Below are positions 8,006 to 17,024 of a stretch of 39,857 nt of DNA, one piece after another. Below the pieces are notes generated by a model. That model had not been told where the DNA came from. It saw only the letters and a program-made list of their open reading frames with translations, and did no database searches. The stretch comes from Rhodobacter sp. (GTDB taxonomy: Bacteria; Pseudomonadota; Alphaproteobacteria; Rhodobacterales; Rhodobacteraceae): positions 1-39,857 of the forward strand of contig JAJDOB010000207.1 of the NCBI GenBank assembly GCA_022340385.1, given 5' to 3'. The translations under genes were made by a program, and so were the position numbers. How positions within the stretch are numbered: position 1 is the stretch's first letter; each line of letters opens with the position of its first letter.

Positions 8006-8282
8006 TCGAACGCTCCTTCAAGGCTTCAAACAGGCTTTGTGCCAGGCCGATGCCGCCAGCCTTGACCATTTCCTTTGCCTGCGCCTGGCGCAGGAAAGAA
8101 CCGAACTGATCCTCGCCGGTGCCACCACCAAAGCTTTCGCGCGGGGCGCCGAAACCGGCGGATTTCAGCATTTCGGCCAGGAACGTCGCCTCCAAGTCCT
8201 GAGCGGCCTTCCACAACCTTGTGTCGGGCGGGGCATCCGGCGCAGGCGTCGCGCGCGGGGCAATGGGATCAACGGATAACAC
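7992..8282 (-). CDS. flgJ: FlgJ-type rod-binding protein (no peptidoglycanase domain)
   Basis: The 96-residue product carries the rod-binding domain of FlgJ: LWKAAQDLEATFLAEMLKSAGFG, then GGTGEDQFGSFLRQAQAKEMVKAGGIGLAQSLFEAL. It caps or chaperones the growing rod. The muramidase domain seen at the C-terminus of enterobacterial FlgJ is absent, as is usual in alphaproteobacteria, where a separate SltF-like enzyme does that job. The GTG at 8282 is preferred because GGAG lies eight bases upstream; a TTG at 8300 gives six more residues but lacks a good site. Confidence 0.8.
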   Translation of the reverse strand: MLSVDPIAPRATPAPDAPPDTRLWKAAQDLEATFLAEMLKSAGFGAPRESFGGGTGEDQFGSFLRQAQAKEMVKAGGIGLAQSLFEALKERSNGVV

Positions 8283-8334
8283 AGATGAAACTCCATTCAA
8301 TTCGAACGACTTTCGCGGTTATGGACCCAAACTG

Positions 8335-8353
8335 GTAAAGAAGCGGTAACCAT
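8335..8353. promoter_or_regulatory. Possible CtrA site between flgJ and fliK
   Basis: The gap between the divergent flgJ-like and fliK genes holds GTAA, seven bases, GTAACCAT. Six of eight fixed bases match TTAA-N7-TTAA, and the CCAT extension is also common in CtrA sites. It is weaker than the site by flgB, but its place between two divergent flagellar units is right. Confidence 0.3.
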
Positions 8354-8397
8354 TGCAGCGCATAGATTGCTGAAACGGCGGCAGAATCCCCGAGAGC

Positions 8398-10722
8398 ATG
8401 ATGCAGACTTTTTCAATGACCGAATTCCTGGCGCCCCTGCGCCTGCGGCCCGATCCGAAAGCGGTCGCAGAGATTGCTGACGCGGAGCCGTTTTCGCTCG
8501 ATTTTGCGGGACGTCCGGGGCCCGCCGATGTTGTGGCCGATGTCGAAGATGCAACCAGGGGGCTATTGATGGCTGTTCGGGACGATCAAATCAACGAGAT
8601 CGCGATGTTCTTTGGCCTTGAGGATACGTTCGAGTTCAATTCGACTGACGCGGCGGTCGCGGCGGTGCCGATGGACGGGCTACAGTTGCCACCGGTGGAC
8701 ATGACAAGATCACCCGAACCGAAAATGATCGACCCTGTTCCGGTGGCCAATCCCGGACCCGTCTTGTGGAAACCACCCGGTTTGCGCGCATTGCAAGACG
8801 TCGCACCGGTCCGGAACGTCGCACCGGTCCGGAACGTCGCACCGGCGCGCGGCGATGCCGACCGGCTGCCACCGTTGTCGACCTCCCAATCCGCACCGGT
8901 AACTCCTTTGGATGCTGCCCTGGCTCCATCACCGTTGAAACGACCCGACTCGAACGCTGCGGAAGCACATGTTGTCGAAACCGACCTGCCGGCCCCACCG
9001 GGCATCACAGCTGCGGTCGCGCCGCCTGATCCGGTTGCGAGCGTCGCCACCGCGGCGCAAGTTGAGCAGCCGCGCGTCGGCGTCGCGCTCCGTCATATCG
9101 CGCCAGATGGATCGGTTGCGCGAAACGAGCAGCCGGTTCGTGCGCGGCCAGCACTTCCGCACATCGACCCGATGGAACCTCGACAAGTTCCTCCCCGCCC
9201 TGCCAATGTGGTCGCCCCAACTGAGCCACAGCCGCGATCCACGCAGGCCGCCGACGCAAACCCGGCGGCGGCGACCGTCGAACGATCGGGCCCGACACCC
9301 GGCACCGCGCCGTCCTTGCCGCTGCCGCGCGTTTCGGTGGGGCCGGTTCCGACAAGGCTGCCCACGCCGCCCGCTCAATCATCAGACATCGCCGCGCTCC
9401 CGCAAGCGCCTTGGCCGCCCGTCGCCCGGCAGACCCTGCCTCGGGCCGCTGCCAGCGGGGCCGTGCCCGGACCAATCGCACAAGTCCCATCGCTGCATGA
9501 AACCGGACAGCCCAACCCTAATCCACCGGTCGCAGTACCTTTGCACGAAGCGGATTTAAGACCTTCGCCGACCGACGCGGTCGTGCCACGTCTTGGCCAG
9601 CGGACATTCATGCCGCATTCGACTCCCGTTGCAGTAACCCGCGGGACCGCCGGGGCGATCCCTGCCCCGATTGTCGAAACAGGAACGGCGTTGCCGCATC
9701 GACCCGACGTGACCGAAAAGACCGCGCAATCGGCAACTGCACAACCGAACACGATCCTTGTTCCAACACCGGTTGCCACCACCAATGTGGAAAGGCTTCG
9801 GCCGGTTCCGGTATTGCCGTCGCCGGTTGACTTCGATGCAAAGGCCCCACGGCCCGACATGCCACGCATTTCAGGCTCGACGCAGATTTGGCCCGACATC
9901 GGACCCTCCAGGACAGATCCCGGTATCCCGGCCACGGCTTTGCGACCCACGCATGGAATCACTGGCGCGGGCGTCGAATTCGTATCGACCAGACCTGCTC
10001 GACCCGATGTCGAGGCGCGCAATGTGCCGTGGCAACACACCGAACCGGTCAACCCGGCGCGGCAGGACGCGGCGCGCGTCGAGGTACCAGTACCAGTCGC
10101 CCCGGCTCCGGCAACGGCGACGCCAACCCCTGTTCAACCGGTACCGGCGCAGACCGCCCAGCCGACGGTTGCCATTCTGCCGCCCGCTGCTGACCCCAAG
10201 ACGCGCGTTACAGATGGCGCGTGGCCCGCGGTGGTGGAATCGCAGCCTGAACGGGTGCTGGAACCGGATTCGGACCTGCCCGGTGCGGCCCCGGCTGAAA
10301 CGCAGCGCGATGTCCCGCGCACACCACTGGAAGTCCGCGTGGCCCGGCACGTCGTAGCCCAGCTTGCCGACGCCGCCCGGCTGATGCCGAATCAACCCGT
10401 CGAACTTGCCCTGAACCCAGAGGAACTGGGCCGCGTGAAGATGACGCTGACGACAAGCGAAGGCGCGATTTCGGTCGCGCTGGTTGCGGAACGCGCCGAA
10501 ACCACAGAATTGCTGCGCCGCAATATTGACGCCCTGACCGAAGACTTCCGCAATCTCGGTTACCGGGACATATCGTTCAGTTTCGGCGGTGGCGGCACCA
10601 GGCACAGGCAGGACCGGACGCATACAGACATGCCGGCGGGCGACCCCGAAATACCCGATGTCACACCCGCAATTCCACCGGTTCGAATCTCGCTGACCGG
10701 CGCCGTCGATCTGCGGCTTTGA
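8398..10722 (+). CDS. fliK: Flagellar hook-length control protein FliK
   Basis: FliK measures the hook and switches export from rod/hook to filament substrates. The 774-residue product is long, with about 600 residues of low-complexity Pro/Ala/Val/Thr sequence, then a compact C-terminal domain (about residues 640-730). That domain has VARHVVAQLADAARLMPNQPVELALNPEELGRVKM, TTSEGAISVALVAE and LLRRNIDALTEDFRNLGYRDISF, the switch domain with its LNPExLGxV motif. The gene continues directly into flgD 19 bases downstream. Two adjacent ATGs begin the frame. Confidence 0.9.
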   Translation: MMQTFSMTEFLAPLRLRPDPKAVAEIADAEPFSLDFAGRPGPADVVADVEDATRGLLMAVRDDQINEIAMFFGLEDTFEFNSTDAAVAAVPMDGLQLPPVDMTRSPEPKMIDPVPVANPGPVLWKPPGLRALQDVAPVRNVAPVRNVAPARGDADRLPPLSTSQSAPVTPLDAALAPSPLKRPDSNAAEAHVVETDLPAPPGITAAVAPPDPVASVATAAQVEQPRVGVALRHIAPDGSVARNEQPVRARPALPHIDPMEPRQVPPRPANVVAPTEPQPRSTQAADANPAAATVERSGPTPGTAPSLPLPRVSVGPVPTRLPTPPAQSSDIAALPQAPWPPVARQTLPRAAASGAVPGPIAQVPSLHETGQPNPNPPVAVPLHEADLRPSPTDAVVPRLGQRTFMPHSTPVAVTRGTAGAIPAPIVETGTALPHRPDVTEKTAQSATAQPNTILVPTPVATTNVERLRPVPVLPSPVDFDAKAPRPDMPRISGSTQIWPDIGPSRTDPGIPATALRPTHGITGAGVEFVSTRPARPDVEARNVPWQHTEPVNPARQDAARVEVPVPVAPAPATATPTPVQPVPAQTAQPTVAILPPAADPKTRVTDGAWPAVVESQPERVLEPDSDLPGAAPAETQRDVPRTPLEVRVARHVVAQLADAARLMPNQPVELALNPEELGRVKMTLTTSEGAISVALVAERAETTELLRRNIDALTEDFRNLGYRDISFSFGGGGTRHRQDRTHTDMPAGDPEIPDVTPAIPPVRISLTGAVDLRL
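8800..8845 (+). repeat. 18-bp in-frame tandem repeat in fliK
   Basis: The unit GTCGCACCGGTCCGGAAC occurs twice exactly (8800-8817, 8818-8835), followed by ten bases of a third copy. It encodes the peptide repeat VAPVRN and lies in the low-complexity linker of FliK, where gain or loss of units would change ruler length without a frameshift. Confidence 0.9.
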
Positions 10723-10741
10723 CCGCAACAGGAGAACAAGC

Positions 10742-11413
10742 ATGGAAATCACGACCTCGCCAGCCCAGCAATTGGCCCAACCGGCCACCGGCGCGGCCAC
10801 TGCCGCCAGCGCCATCAGCTCTGATTTCGAAACCTTCCTGAAAATGCTGACCGTGCAGATGCAGAACCAGAACCCGCTTGATCCCATCAAGTCAGAGGAT
10901 TTCGCGGTGCAACTGGCCACGTTCTCTGGCGTCGAACAGCAGGTGCAGACCAATGACCTGCTGCAATCGCTTGCCGCACAAATGAATGTGATGGGCATGG
11001 GACAACTGGCCGGCTGGGTCGGTATGGAGGCCCGCGCGCCGGTGGCCGGGTATTTTGACGGCGATTCGATCACCCTCTCGCCAAACCCGCGGCTGGTGGC
11101 GGACACCGCCGTTCTGGTCGTTCGTGATGCCAGCGGCGCAGAGGTACAGCGCGCACAGATCCCGGCATCAAGCGACCCGGTTGCCTGGAACGGTGTCCTT
11201 GCCAACGGATCGGCCCTGCCGCACGGACTTTATGACTTTGCGGTCGAAAGCTACGCCGACGGCGCCCTGGTCGCGTCTGACACGGTCGAGATTTATGCCC
11301 GCATCGTCGAGGCGCGCAGCGAAGGCGGCGAAACCGTTCTGGTCACCGAAGGCGGCGCCAAGGTGCCGGCCGCATTGGTATCGGGTCTGCGTGAGCCCGG
11401 CACGGCGAATTGA
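10742..11413 (+). CDS. flgD: Flagellar hook capping protein FlgD
   Basis: FlgD forms the cap on which hook subunits fold and is shed once the hook is complete. The 223-residue product has the conserved N-terminal signature FLKMLTVQMQNQNPLDPIKSEDFAVQLATFSGVEQQVQTN (residues about 31-70). A beta-rich C-terminal half follows, with a FlgD Ig-like element around DPVAWNGVLANGSALPHGLYDFAVE. AGGAGAAC is well placed before the ATG. It follows fliK by 19 bases and no flgE is seen next to it; the following gene is unrelated. Confidence 0.94.
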   Translation: MEITTSPAQQLAQPATGAATAASAISSDFETFLKMLTVQMQNQNPLDPIKSEDFAVQLATFSGVEQQVQTNDLLQSLAAQMNVMGMGQLAGWVGMEARAPVAGYFDGDSITLSPNPRLVADTAVLVVRDASGAEVQRAQIPASSDPVAWNGVLANGSALPHGLYDFAVESYADGALVASDTVEIYARIVEARSEGGETVLVTEGGAKVPAALVSGLREPGTAN

Positions 11414-11527
11414 GTCCGGAAAATGCCGCATTGAGTCCCGTTCATGCACGCCTGAGCCCGCGCAATGGCGATACCCTTTCGATGTATTTCCAGGCCGTCT
11501 CGCTAAAGTCATTTGATGCCGGGCAAA

Positions 11528-11563
11528 GCGTCCGGAAAACCGGTTCCCAGTTTTCGGATTGCG
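11528..11563. repeat. Palindromic intergenic repeat (RIME-like)
   Basis: An imperfect inverted repeat, TCCGGAAAAC facing GTTTTCGGA with CGGTTCCCA between them, stands before the phosphotransferase gene. From memory it resembles the small palindromic elements with a CCGGAAAACCGGTTCCCA core that are scattered between genes in Rhizobiales and some Rhodobacterales. Only this copy was seen in the window. Its right arm covers the most upstream possible start of the next gene, which argues against that start. Confidence 0.45.
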
Positions 11564-11603
11564 CCCTAGTATCGTGCCAACACAATCCGGCAAGGGCAGC
11601 AGT

Positions 11604-12488
11604 TTGGGCAGGATCGAGACGATAGAAGCACTGGATCGGCCGCCGGAATGGTTGCGCGCAGCGTTGGAAAGCCGCGGTCTTGCTGGTGCCGACACCGGGT
11701 TCGCGCCGCTTTCAGGTGGACGCACCAACCGGCTTTGGCGGTTCCGGAATGCCGCAAACAGCCTGGTCTGCAAGCTTTTCACCGGCGCCGATACGCCGCT
11801 TTTTCCCAATGACCCCAAAGCGGAAGCAACCGCATTGCGGCATCTGCACGGTTGCGGGATCGCTCCAAGCCTGGTCGCAAGCGTGGACACCGCGCATGGC
11901 TCGGCCTTGGTCTATGAACATGTCGACGGACCGGTCTGGGCGCAGGATTGCAACGCAGTCGGGGCGCTGCTGGCGCGGCTGCACGAGGTCGCCTTGCCCA
12001 AGGGGCTTCGGGTGATCGACCAGGGATCCGAGGCAATTCTGGCGCAGGCGGAACGGATGCTGGATGCGGCCGATTCCGCCAGCGCCACCGCCCTTCGCAG
12101 CCTCAAGCCGCGCACCGTGAACCCGCCACCGGCCCAGCCTGTGTTCTTGCATGGCGATGTGGTTGCAAAAAACATCATCGCCAGCCCCGGCGGTTTGCGC
12201 CTGATCGACTGGCAATGCCCGGCCATCGGCGACCCGACCGAGGATCTGTCGGTTTTCCTGTCGCCCGCGATGCAGCATATCTATGGCGGGCAGGTGCTGG
12301 ACACGGCGCAAGAGGCCGATCTGCTGGCGGGTTACGGACAAGAACATCATGCCCGGCGCTACGCCGCCCTTGCCCCGGCCTATCATTGGCGCATGGCAGC
12401 TTTCTGCCTTTGGAAGCAACATCAGGGCGACGCTGATTATGGCGACGCGTTTACCCTGGAAATTGCCAGGCTACAGCCACCCGCCTGA
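11604..12488 (+). CDS. Choline/thiamine kinase-like phosphotransferase
   Basis: The 294-residue product belongs to the aminoglycoside phosphotransferase/choline kinase fold. Visible are the nucleotide-binding loop PLSGGRTNRLWRF (about residues 35-47), Brenner-type VFLHGDVVAKNII with the catalytic Asp, and the metal-binding LIDWQCPAIGDPTEDLS. The GGRTN start and DWxxxxxGDPxxDL pattern are nearest choline, thiamine or ethanolamine kinases; the substrate cannot be read. Start choice: the TTG at 11604 has AAGGG seven bases upstream, while a TTG at 11559 lies inside the palindromic repeat. The 3' end overlaps the convergent ubiB gene by 18 bases. Confidence 0.75.
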   Translation: MGRIETIEALDRPPEWLRAALESRGLAGADTGFAPLSGGRTNRLWRFRNAANSLVCKLFTGADTPLFPNDPKAEATALRHLHGCGIAPSLVASVDTAHGSALVYEHVDGPVWAQDCNAVGALLARLHEVALPKGLRVIDQGSEAILAQAERMLDAADSASATALRSLKPRTVNPPPAQPVFLHGDVVAKNIIASPGGLRLIDWQCPAIGDPTEDLSVFLSPAMQHIYGGQVLDTAQEADLLAGYGQEHHARRYAALAPAYHWRMAAFCLWKQHQGDADYGDAFTLEIARLQPPA

Positions 12489-14000
12489 CCACATCACCAC
12501 CAGCGTCAGCGCGGCCCCCGCCCCCATCCAGCCAATGCCGGGCCAGACGCCTTTTCGGGCAGCTTTCACCGGCGCCACAGAGTGCCGGGTCAGCGCCGCA
12601 TCCGCGATCTGGGGCAGTTTCGGGCCGAACCGGGCGATCACCCGCGCGGTTTTCGCCAGATCGCGCAACAAGGCGCGCGGGCCGATATTCTCCGCGATGT
12701 AGCTTTCGACGATGGGCCGGGCCACCTGCCAGATGTTGATATGACGGTCCAGCGAGCGTGCGACGCCTTCGACAACGACCATGGTGCGTTGCAGCAGGAT
12801 CAGTTCGGTGCGGGTTTCCATACCGAAGCGTTCCGTGACCTCGAACAGGTGGCTCAGCAACCGTGCCATCGAGACGCGGCTGGCATCGAGCCCGAATATC
12901 GGCTCTCCGACCGACCGGAGCGCCCGCGCGAAATCGTCGATATCGCGGTCTGCGGGAACATAGCCTGCCTCGAAATGCACTTCTGCCACACGGCGGTAAT
13001 CCTTGCGGATGAACCCAAACAGGATCTCTGCATAGACCCGGCGGGTATATTCGTCGATCCGTCCCATGATGCCGAAATCCAGCGCGATGATATCGCCGTT
13101 CGGGGCAATCTTCAGATTGCCCTGGTGCATGTCGGCGTGAAAATACCCGTCGCGCAGCGCATGGCTTAGAAACAATTGCAGCACGCGTTCGCCAAGCGCG
13201 CGCCGGTCGTGCGACACCGCGTCGATGCCATCCAGATCGCTGGCTGCCAGACCCTCGGCCCAGCCCAACGTCATCGCGCGGCGTCCCGAAAGAGCCCATT
13301 CGACCTTTGGCACCTGAAACCCGGCGTCACCTTCGGTATTCGCGGCAAATTCGGCGGCGGCGGCGGTTTCCATCCGCAAGTCAAGCTCTCCGGTCACGAC
13401 GCCTTCGAAATGCTCGATCACGTCATGCGGGCGCAGCCGTCGCGACGCGGGCGACAGAAACTCGATCGCATCCGCGGCGAAATAGAAGGCGTCGACATCC
13501 TTGCGGAAAGCGCGTTCGATGCCGGGACGCAGCACTTTGACGGCGACCTCGCGCCCGTCCTCTGCCAGCCGCGCGTGATGCACCTGCGCAATCGACGCCG
13601 CCGCCACGGATTCAGAGAATTCCGAAAACAGCACCTCGACCGGCTGGCCCAGTTCCTCTGCCACGGTGCGCTTGGCGTCCTCGATTGGAAAGGGCGGCAG
13701 TTTGTCCTGCAGAACCTGCAGTTCCCTGGCCAGTTCGTCGCCGACCACATCGGGCCGCGTCGACATCAGCTGGCCGAATTTGATATAGGCCGGGCCCAGC
13801 GCCGTCAGCGCGCGCGTCAGCGGCGGGCGCGACAGGTCGCCGCGATAGCCGAGCCACTGGAATGGCCAGGCCAGTGTCCGTGCCGTCATCCGCAGCAGCG
13901 GCGGGGCATGGAATGCGTCCAGCACGATCGGCATCGCGCCGGTGCGTTCCAGCGTTGCGCCGGTGCGGATCAGCCGCCAGATGTTGTGCGGGCCTTTCAC
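12471..14000 (-). CDS. ubiB: Ubiquinone biosynthesis ABC1-family kinase-like protein UbiB
   Basis: UbiB (Coq8/ADCK family) is a membrane-associated atypical kinase-like ATPase needed for ubiquinone synthesis, probably by helping extract lipid precursors. The 509-residue product has the family's KxGQ motif in GPAYIKFGQLMSTRPDVV, the Ala-rich loop AAASIAQVHHARL, EVAVKVLRPGIE with the ATP-binding Lys, and HADMHQGNLKI followed by DFGIMGRID as catalytic and metal loops. Two hydrophobic stretches near the C-terminus fit membrane association. The GTG start directly abuts the ubiE stop codon, so the two are coupled. Confidence 0.93.
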   Translation of the reverse strand: MKGPHNIWRLIRTGATLERTGAMPIVLDAFHAPPLLRMTARTLAWPFQWLGYRGDLSRPPLTRALTALGPAYIKFGQLMSTRPDVVGDELARELQVLQDKLPPFPIEDAKRTVAEELGQPVEVLFSEFSESVAAASIAQVHHARLAEDGREVAVKVLRPGIERAFRKDVDAFYFAADAIEFLSPASRRLRPHDVIEHFEGVVTGELDLRMETAAAAEFAANTEGDAGFQVPKVEWALSGRRAMTLGWAEGLAASDLDGIDAVSHDRRALGERVLQLFLSHALRDGYFHADMHQGNLKIAPNGDIIALDFGIMGRIDEYTRRVYAEILFGFIRKDYRRVAEVHFEAGYVPADRDIDDFARALRSVGEPIFGLDASRVSMARLLSHLFEVTERFGMETRTELILLQRTMVVVEGVARSLDRHINIWQVARPIVESYIAENIGPRALLRDLAKTARVIARFGPKLPQIADAALTRHSVAPVKAARKGVWPGIGWMGAGAALTLVVMWSGGWL

Positions 14001-14753
14001 CTAAAGCTTCCAGCCCGAATGAAGCGCCGCGACACCCATCGTCAGATTGCGGTATTTCGCCTGGCCGAAACCGGCATCGCGGATCATGCCCAGAAACGTT
14101 TCCTGATCCGGGAATTGCCGGATCGATTCGACAAGATACTGATAACTGTCGCGATCATTCGCGATCAGCTGGCCCATCGCCGGGATCACGTTGTAGGAAT
14201 AACGGTCATAGGCCCATTGCAGCCCGGGATTGGGCAGTTGGCTGAACTCAAGCACCATCAACCGTCCGCCCGGGCGCAGGACGCGGTACGCCTCTGCCAG
14301 GGCGTCGGCCGGGCGGGTCACATTGCGGATGCCGAAGCTGATCGTGTAGACGTCGAACGCGTTGTCCTCGAACGGCAGCGCCATGGCATCGCCCACGATC
14401 CATTCCAGCCGATCCGCCTGCTTTTCTGCCTCGGCGCGCTGTTGACCAGAAATCAGCATCGACTCTGTCATGTCGCACACAACCGCGCTGGCCCCGGGCG
14501 CACGGCGCAGGAACCGGAACGCGATATCGCCGGTCCCCCCTGCCACATCCAGCAGCCGCTGCCCGTCGCGTGGCGCCAGCCAATCCATCATCGCGTCTTT
14601 CCACAACCGGTGGATGCCCGCCGACATCACATCATTCATCACGTCGTATTTCGACGCAACCGAGGTGAAGACCCCATGCACACGACCGGCCTTTTCGCCC
14701 TCGGGAATGGTTTCATTGCCGAAATGCGTGGTTTTCTGTGTCTCGTCGCTCAT
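14001..14753 (-). CDS. ubiE: Ubiquinone/menaquinone methyltransferase UbiE
   Basis: UbiE uses S-adenosylmethionine to C-methylate the demethoxy-quinol ring in ubiquinone synthesis. The 250-residue product has [28 protein letters not shown] near the N-terminus, the SAM motif [10 protein letters not shown] (about residues 68-76), [31 protein letters not shown] and [10 protein letters not shown], all UbiE/Coq5 signatures. It starts the ubiE-ubiB operon, transcribed away from mutM, and a sigma70-like promoter is visible just upstream. Confidence 0.95.
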   Translation of the reverse strand: MSDETQKTTHFGNETIPEGEKAGRVHGVFTSVASKYDVMNDVMSAGIHRLWKDAMMDWLAPRDGQRLLDVAGGTGDIAFRFLRRAPGASAVVCDMTESMLISGQQRAEAEKQADRLEWIVGDAMALPFEDNAFDVYTISFGIRNVTRPADALAEAYRVLRPGGRLMVLEFSQLPNPGLQWAYDRYSYNVIPAMGQLIANDRDSYQYLVESIRQFPDQETFLGMIRDAGFGQAKYRNLTMGVAALHSGWKL

Positions 14754-14785
14754 CGGGCCTTGCCGCGCTGGAAAAACTCACCCTT

Positions 14786-14813
14786 GTTATATGTCTCTGC
14801 GGGTCCGTTACAA
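14786..14813 (-). promoter_or_regulatory. Candidate ubiE promoter
   Basis: On the minus strand TTGTAA and TATAAC are separated by 16 bases, matching four and five of six sigma70 consensus positions. The -10 ends about 32 bases before the ubiE ATG. The element lies in the 86-base divergent gap shared with mutM. Confidence 0.45.
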
Positions 14814-14839
14814 TCGGCCCGACTGTCGCGGGGGATGCG

Positions 14840-15691
14840 ATGCCTGAATTACCCGAAGTCGAAACCGTGCGACGCGGCCTGTTGCCAGTGATGGAACACG
14901 CGGTCATTGCGCGCGCGGACGTGCGCCGCCCGGACCTGCGCTGGCCGTTCCCGGATCACATGGCGGCGCGGCTGACCGGCCAGACGGTGACGGCGCTGCG
15001 ACGGCGGTCGAAATACATCCTTGCCGATCTCAGTTCGGGCGAGACGCTGATCATTCATCTGGGGATGTCGGGGCGGATGCTGATATCCGGGGCGCAGGTT
15101 GGCGGTTTTCATCACGACCATCCGGCACCTGAAAAGCATGATCATGTGGTTCTGGACATGGCCAATGGCGCGCGCATCACATTCAACGATGCGCGCCGTT
15201 TTGGCGCGATGGATCTGACAGCGACGGAAACTGTCATGTCTCACAAGCTTCTGGCCAACCTTGGACCCGAGCCGCTGGGCAACGCGTTCCACGAGGACTA
15301 TCTGATCGGGCGACTCATGGGCCGCAATACGCCGATAAAATCGGCCCTTCTGGACCAGCGGATCGTTTCCGGTCTGGGCAATATTTATGTCTGCGAGGCA
15401 CTTTTTCGCGCCCGCGTGTCGCCAAAACGCAGGGCCGGGGCATTGTCGGAATCCGCCGTTCGCGGCCTTGTACCGGTCATCCGTCAGGTGCTGAGCGACG
15501 CGATTGCAGCGGGCGGTTCGTCGCTGAAGGATTACCGGCAAGCCGATGGAGAACTTGGATATTTTCAGCACAGCTTTGACGTGTATGACCGCGAGGCCGC
15601 CCCCTGCCGAAACCCGGCCTGTGGCGGCCGGATCGCCCGAATTGTGCAGTCGGGACGGTCATCTTTCTATTGTCCGCAATGCCAAAGATGA
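14840..15691 (+). CDS. mutM: Formamidopyrimidine-DNA glycosylase MutM (Fpg)
   Basis: MutM removes 8-oxoguanine and formamidopyrimidines from DNA and nicks the abasic site by beta,delta-elimination. The 283-residue product begins [14 protein letters not shown], so after Met removal Pro is the catalytic nucleophile and Glu3 follows. RRRSKYIL carries the conserved Lys (about residue 58). A C-terminal zinc finger has four Cys in CRNPACGG and YCPQCQR. The frame is open upstream over ubiE, but the ATG at 14840 is required for the N-terminal Pro. It diverges from ubiE. Confidence 0.97.
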   Translation: MPELPEVETVRRGLLPVMEHAVIARADVRRPDLRWPFPDHMAARLTGQTVTALRRRSKYILADLSSGETLIIHLGMSGRMLISGAQVGGFHHDHPAPEKHDHVVLDMANGARITFNDARRFGAMDLTATETVMSHKLLANLGPEPLGNAFHEDYLIGRLMGRNTPIKSALLDQRIVSGLGNIYVCEALFRARVSPKRRAGALSESAVRGLVPVIRQVLSDAIAAGGSSLKDYRQADGELGYFQHSFDVYDREAAPCRNPACGGRIARIVQSGRSSFYCPQCQR

Positions 15692-15755
15692 CTTGATCCG
15701 CGCGGATTCAATGGTATGGACTCGGTCGGACGGGGAACAACCATAGGCACGCTTC

Positions 15756-16532
15756 ATGGCTTACAAGACGCTAATCGTCGAAGTCGAAGACCACGTCTCT
15801 CTTATCAAACTGAACCGGCCGGATGCGCTGAATGCGCTGAATTCAGAGCTGTTGGGCGAACTTGGCGTCGCACTGACCGAGGCCGAGGAAAACGACAAGG
15901 TCCGCGTCATCGTTCTGACCGGGTCCGAAAAGGCCTTTGCCGCCGGCGCCGATGTCAAGGAAATGTCAGAGAAATCCTTTGTCGAGGTTTTCACCGGCGA
16001 CATGTTCGGCGGCGAAACCGAGGCGATAATGCGGGTGCGCAAGCCGATCATCGCCGCCGTTGCGGGCTACGCGCTTGGCGGCGGCTGCGAACTGGCGATG
16101 ATGTGCGATTTCATCATCGCGGCGGACACCGCCAAATTCGGCCAACCAGAGGTGAACCTGGGCGTCATGGCGGGAATCGGCGGCAGCCAGCGGCTGACGC
16201 GGTTCGTGGGCAAGTCGAAATCCATGGACATGAACCTGACCGGGCGCTTCATGGATGCGGCAGAGGCGGAACGCTCTGGCCTGGTCAGCCGCGTCTTCCC
16301 GGCCAAGAAGCTGATCGAGGAAACCCTTGTGATCGCCAATAAGATTGCCGAGAAATCCGCGCTTTCCGTGGTCGCGATCAAGGAATCGGTGAACCGCAGT
16401 TATGAATCGACACTGCGCGAAGGGCTGCTTTTTGAACGCCGCCTGTTCCATTCGCTGTTCGCCACGGAGGACCAGACCGAAGGCATGGCGGCTTTCCTTG
16501 AAAAGCGCGAACCGCAGTTCCGCGACAGATAG
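15756..16532 (+). CDS. Enoyl-CoA hydratase (crotonase family)
   Basis: This enzyme adds water to the double bond of short-chain enoyl-CoA in beta-oxidation. The 258-residue product has [10 protein letters not shown] for CoA/oxyanion binding, [15 protein letters not shown] with the first catalytic Glu, and [21 protein letters not shown] with the second. The usual PGAGG of mitochondrial crotonase is AGIGG here, while both Glu residues are kept. [12 protein letters not shown] at the C-terminus matches hydratases rather than isomerases. It follows mutM by 64 bases. The physiological substrate is not readable. Confidence 0.88.
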   Translation: MAYKTLIVEVEDHVSLIKLNRPDALNALNSELLGELGVALTEAEENDKVRVIVLTGSEKAFAAGADVKEMSEKSFVEVFTGDMFGGETEAIMRVRKPIIAAVAGYALGGGCELAMMCDFIIAADTAKFGQPEVNLGVMAGIGGSQRLTRFVGKSKSMDMNLTGRFMDAAEAERSGLVSRVFPAKKLIEETLVIANKIAEKSALSVVAIKESVNRSYESTLREGLLFERRLFHSLFATEDQTEGMAAFLEKREPQFRDR

Positions 16533-16700
16533 GTCGTCGGGCGGCACAAAAACGGCTTTCCTTTAAGGCGCAACTGCCCTATACGCCGCCGCTACATGCG
16601 CGTGATGCCCGCTCTGGCAAGATGATTCCGGTTGTCCCAAACCCGGTCGGGCTTTGCTGCGCTTTCAGATTTGTAACAAACCCGGAAAGTGGGAACCATC

Positions 16701-16964
16701 ATGGCAAATTCGCCCCAGGCCAAAAAGCGCGCTCGTCAGAACGAACGCCGCCTCGCTGTAAACAAAGCCCGCCGCTCGCGCATCCGCACCTACCTTCGCA
16801 AGGTGGAAGAGGCGATTGCATCGGGCGACAAGGACGTCGCCGCAGGTGCCCTGCGCGCAGCCCAGCCCGAACTGATGCGTGGTGTCACCAAAGGCATTCT
16901 TCACAAGAACACGGTCGCGCGCAAAATGTCGCGCCTCGCCAACCGGGTCAAAGCCATCGGCTGA
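16701..16964 (+). CDS. rpsT: 30S ribosomal protein S20
   Basis: S20 binds 16S rRNA in the body of the small subunit. The 87-residue basic product starts [30 protein letters not shown] and ends [20 protein letters not shown], with the NxxxxRKxSRLAxRV motif. The ATG at 16701 gives the family N-terminus; an in-frame upstream start would add four residues. A strong terminator follows. rpsT immediately before dnaA is a recurring layout in alphaproteobacteria. Confidence 0.97.
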   Translation: MANSPQAKKRARQNERRLAVNKARRSRIRTYLRKVEEAIASGDKDVAAGALRAAQPELMRGVTKGILHKNTVARKMSRLANRVKAIG

Positions 16965-16992
16965 CCCTAGGGAAACCGATTCTCGGACCTGA

Positions 16993-17024
16993 AAGCGCGC
17001 CAACACGGCGCGCTTACTTTTTTT
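16993..17024 (+). terminator. Rho-independent terminator after rpsT
   Basis: AAGCGCGCC (16993-17001) and GGCGCGCTT (17007-17015) form a perfect nine-base stem with a five-base loop. Seven T follow at 17018-17024. It lies 29 bases past the rpsT stop and separates rpsT from the dnaA leader. Confidence 0.92.

Noticed and set aside
11409-11440. A short direct repeat (ATTGAGTCC twice) after flgD
   Set aside because: Two nine-base copies 14 bases apart without flanking symmetry or a nearby mobile gene are within what chance allows.
13176-14891. A 571-codon open frame on the plus strand
   Set aside because: It is antisense to ubiB and ubiE across their length, its product is a low-complexity Arg/His/Gln-rich string, and both minus-strand genes have clear motifs. 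Long antisense frames are common at this GC content.
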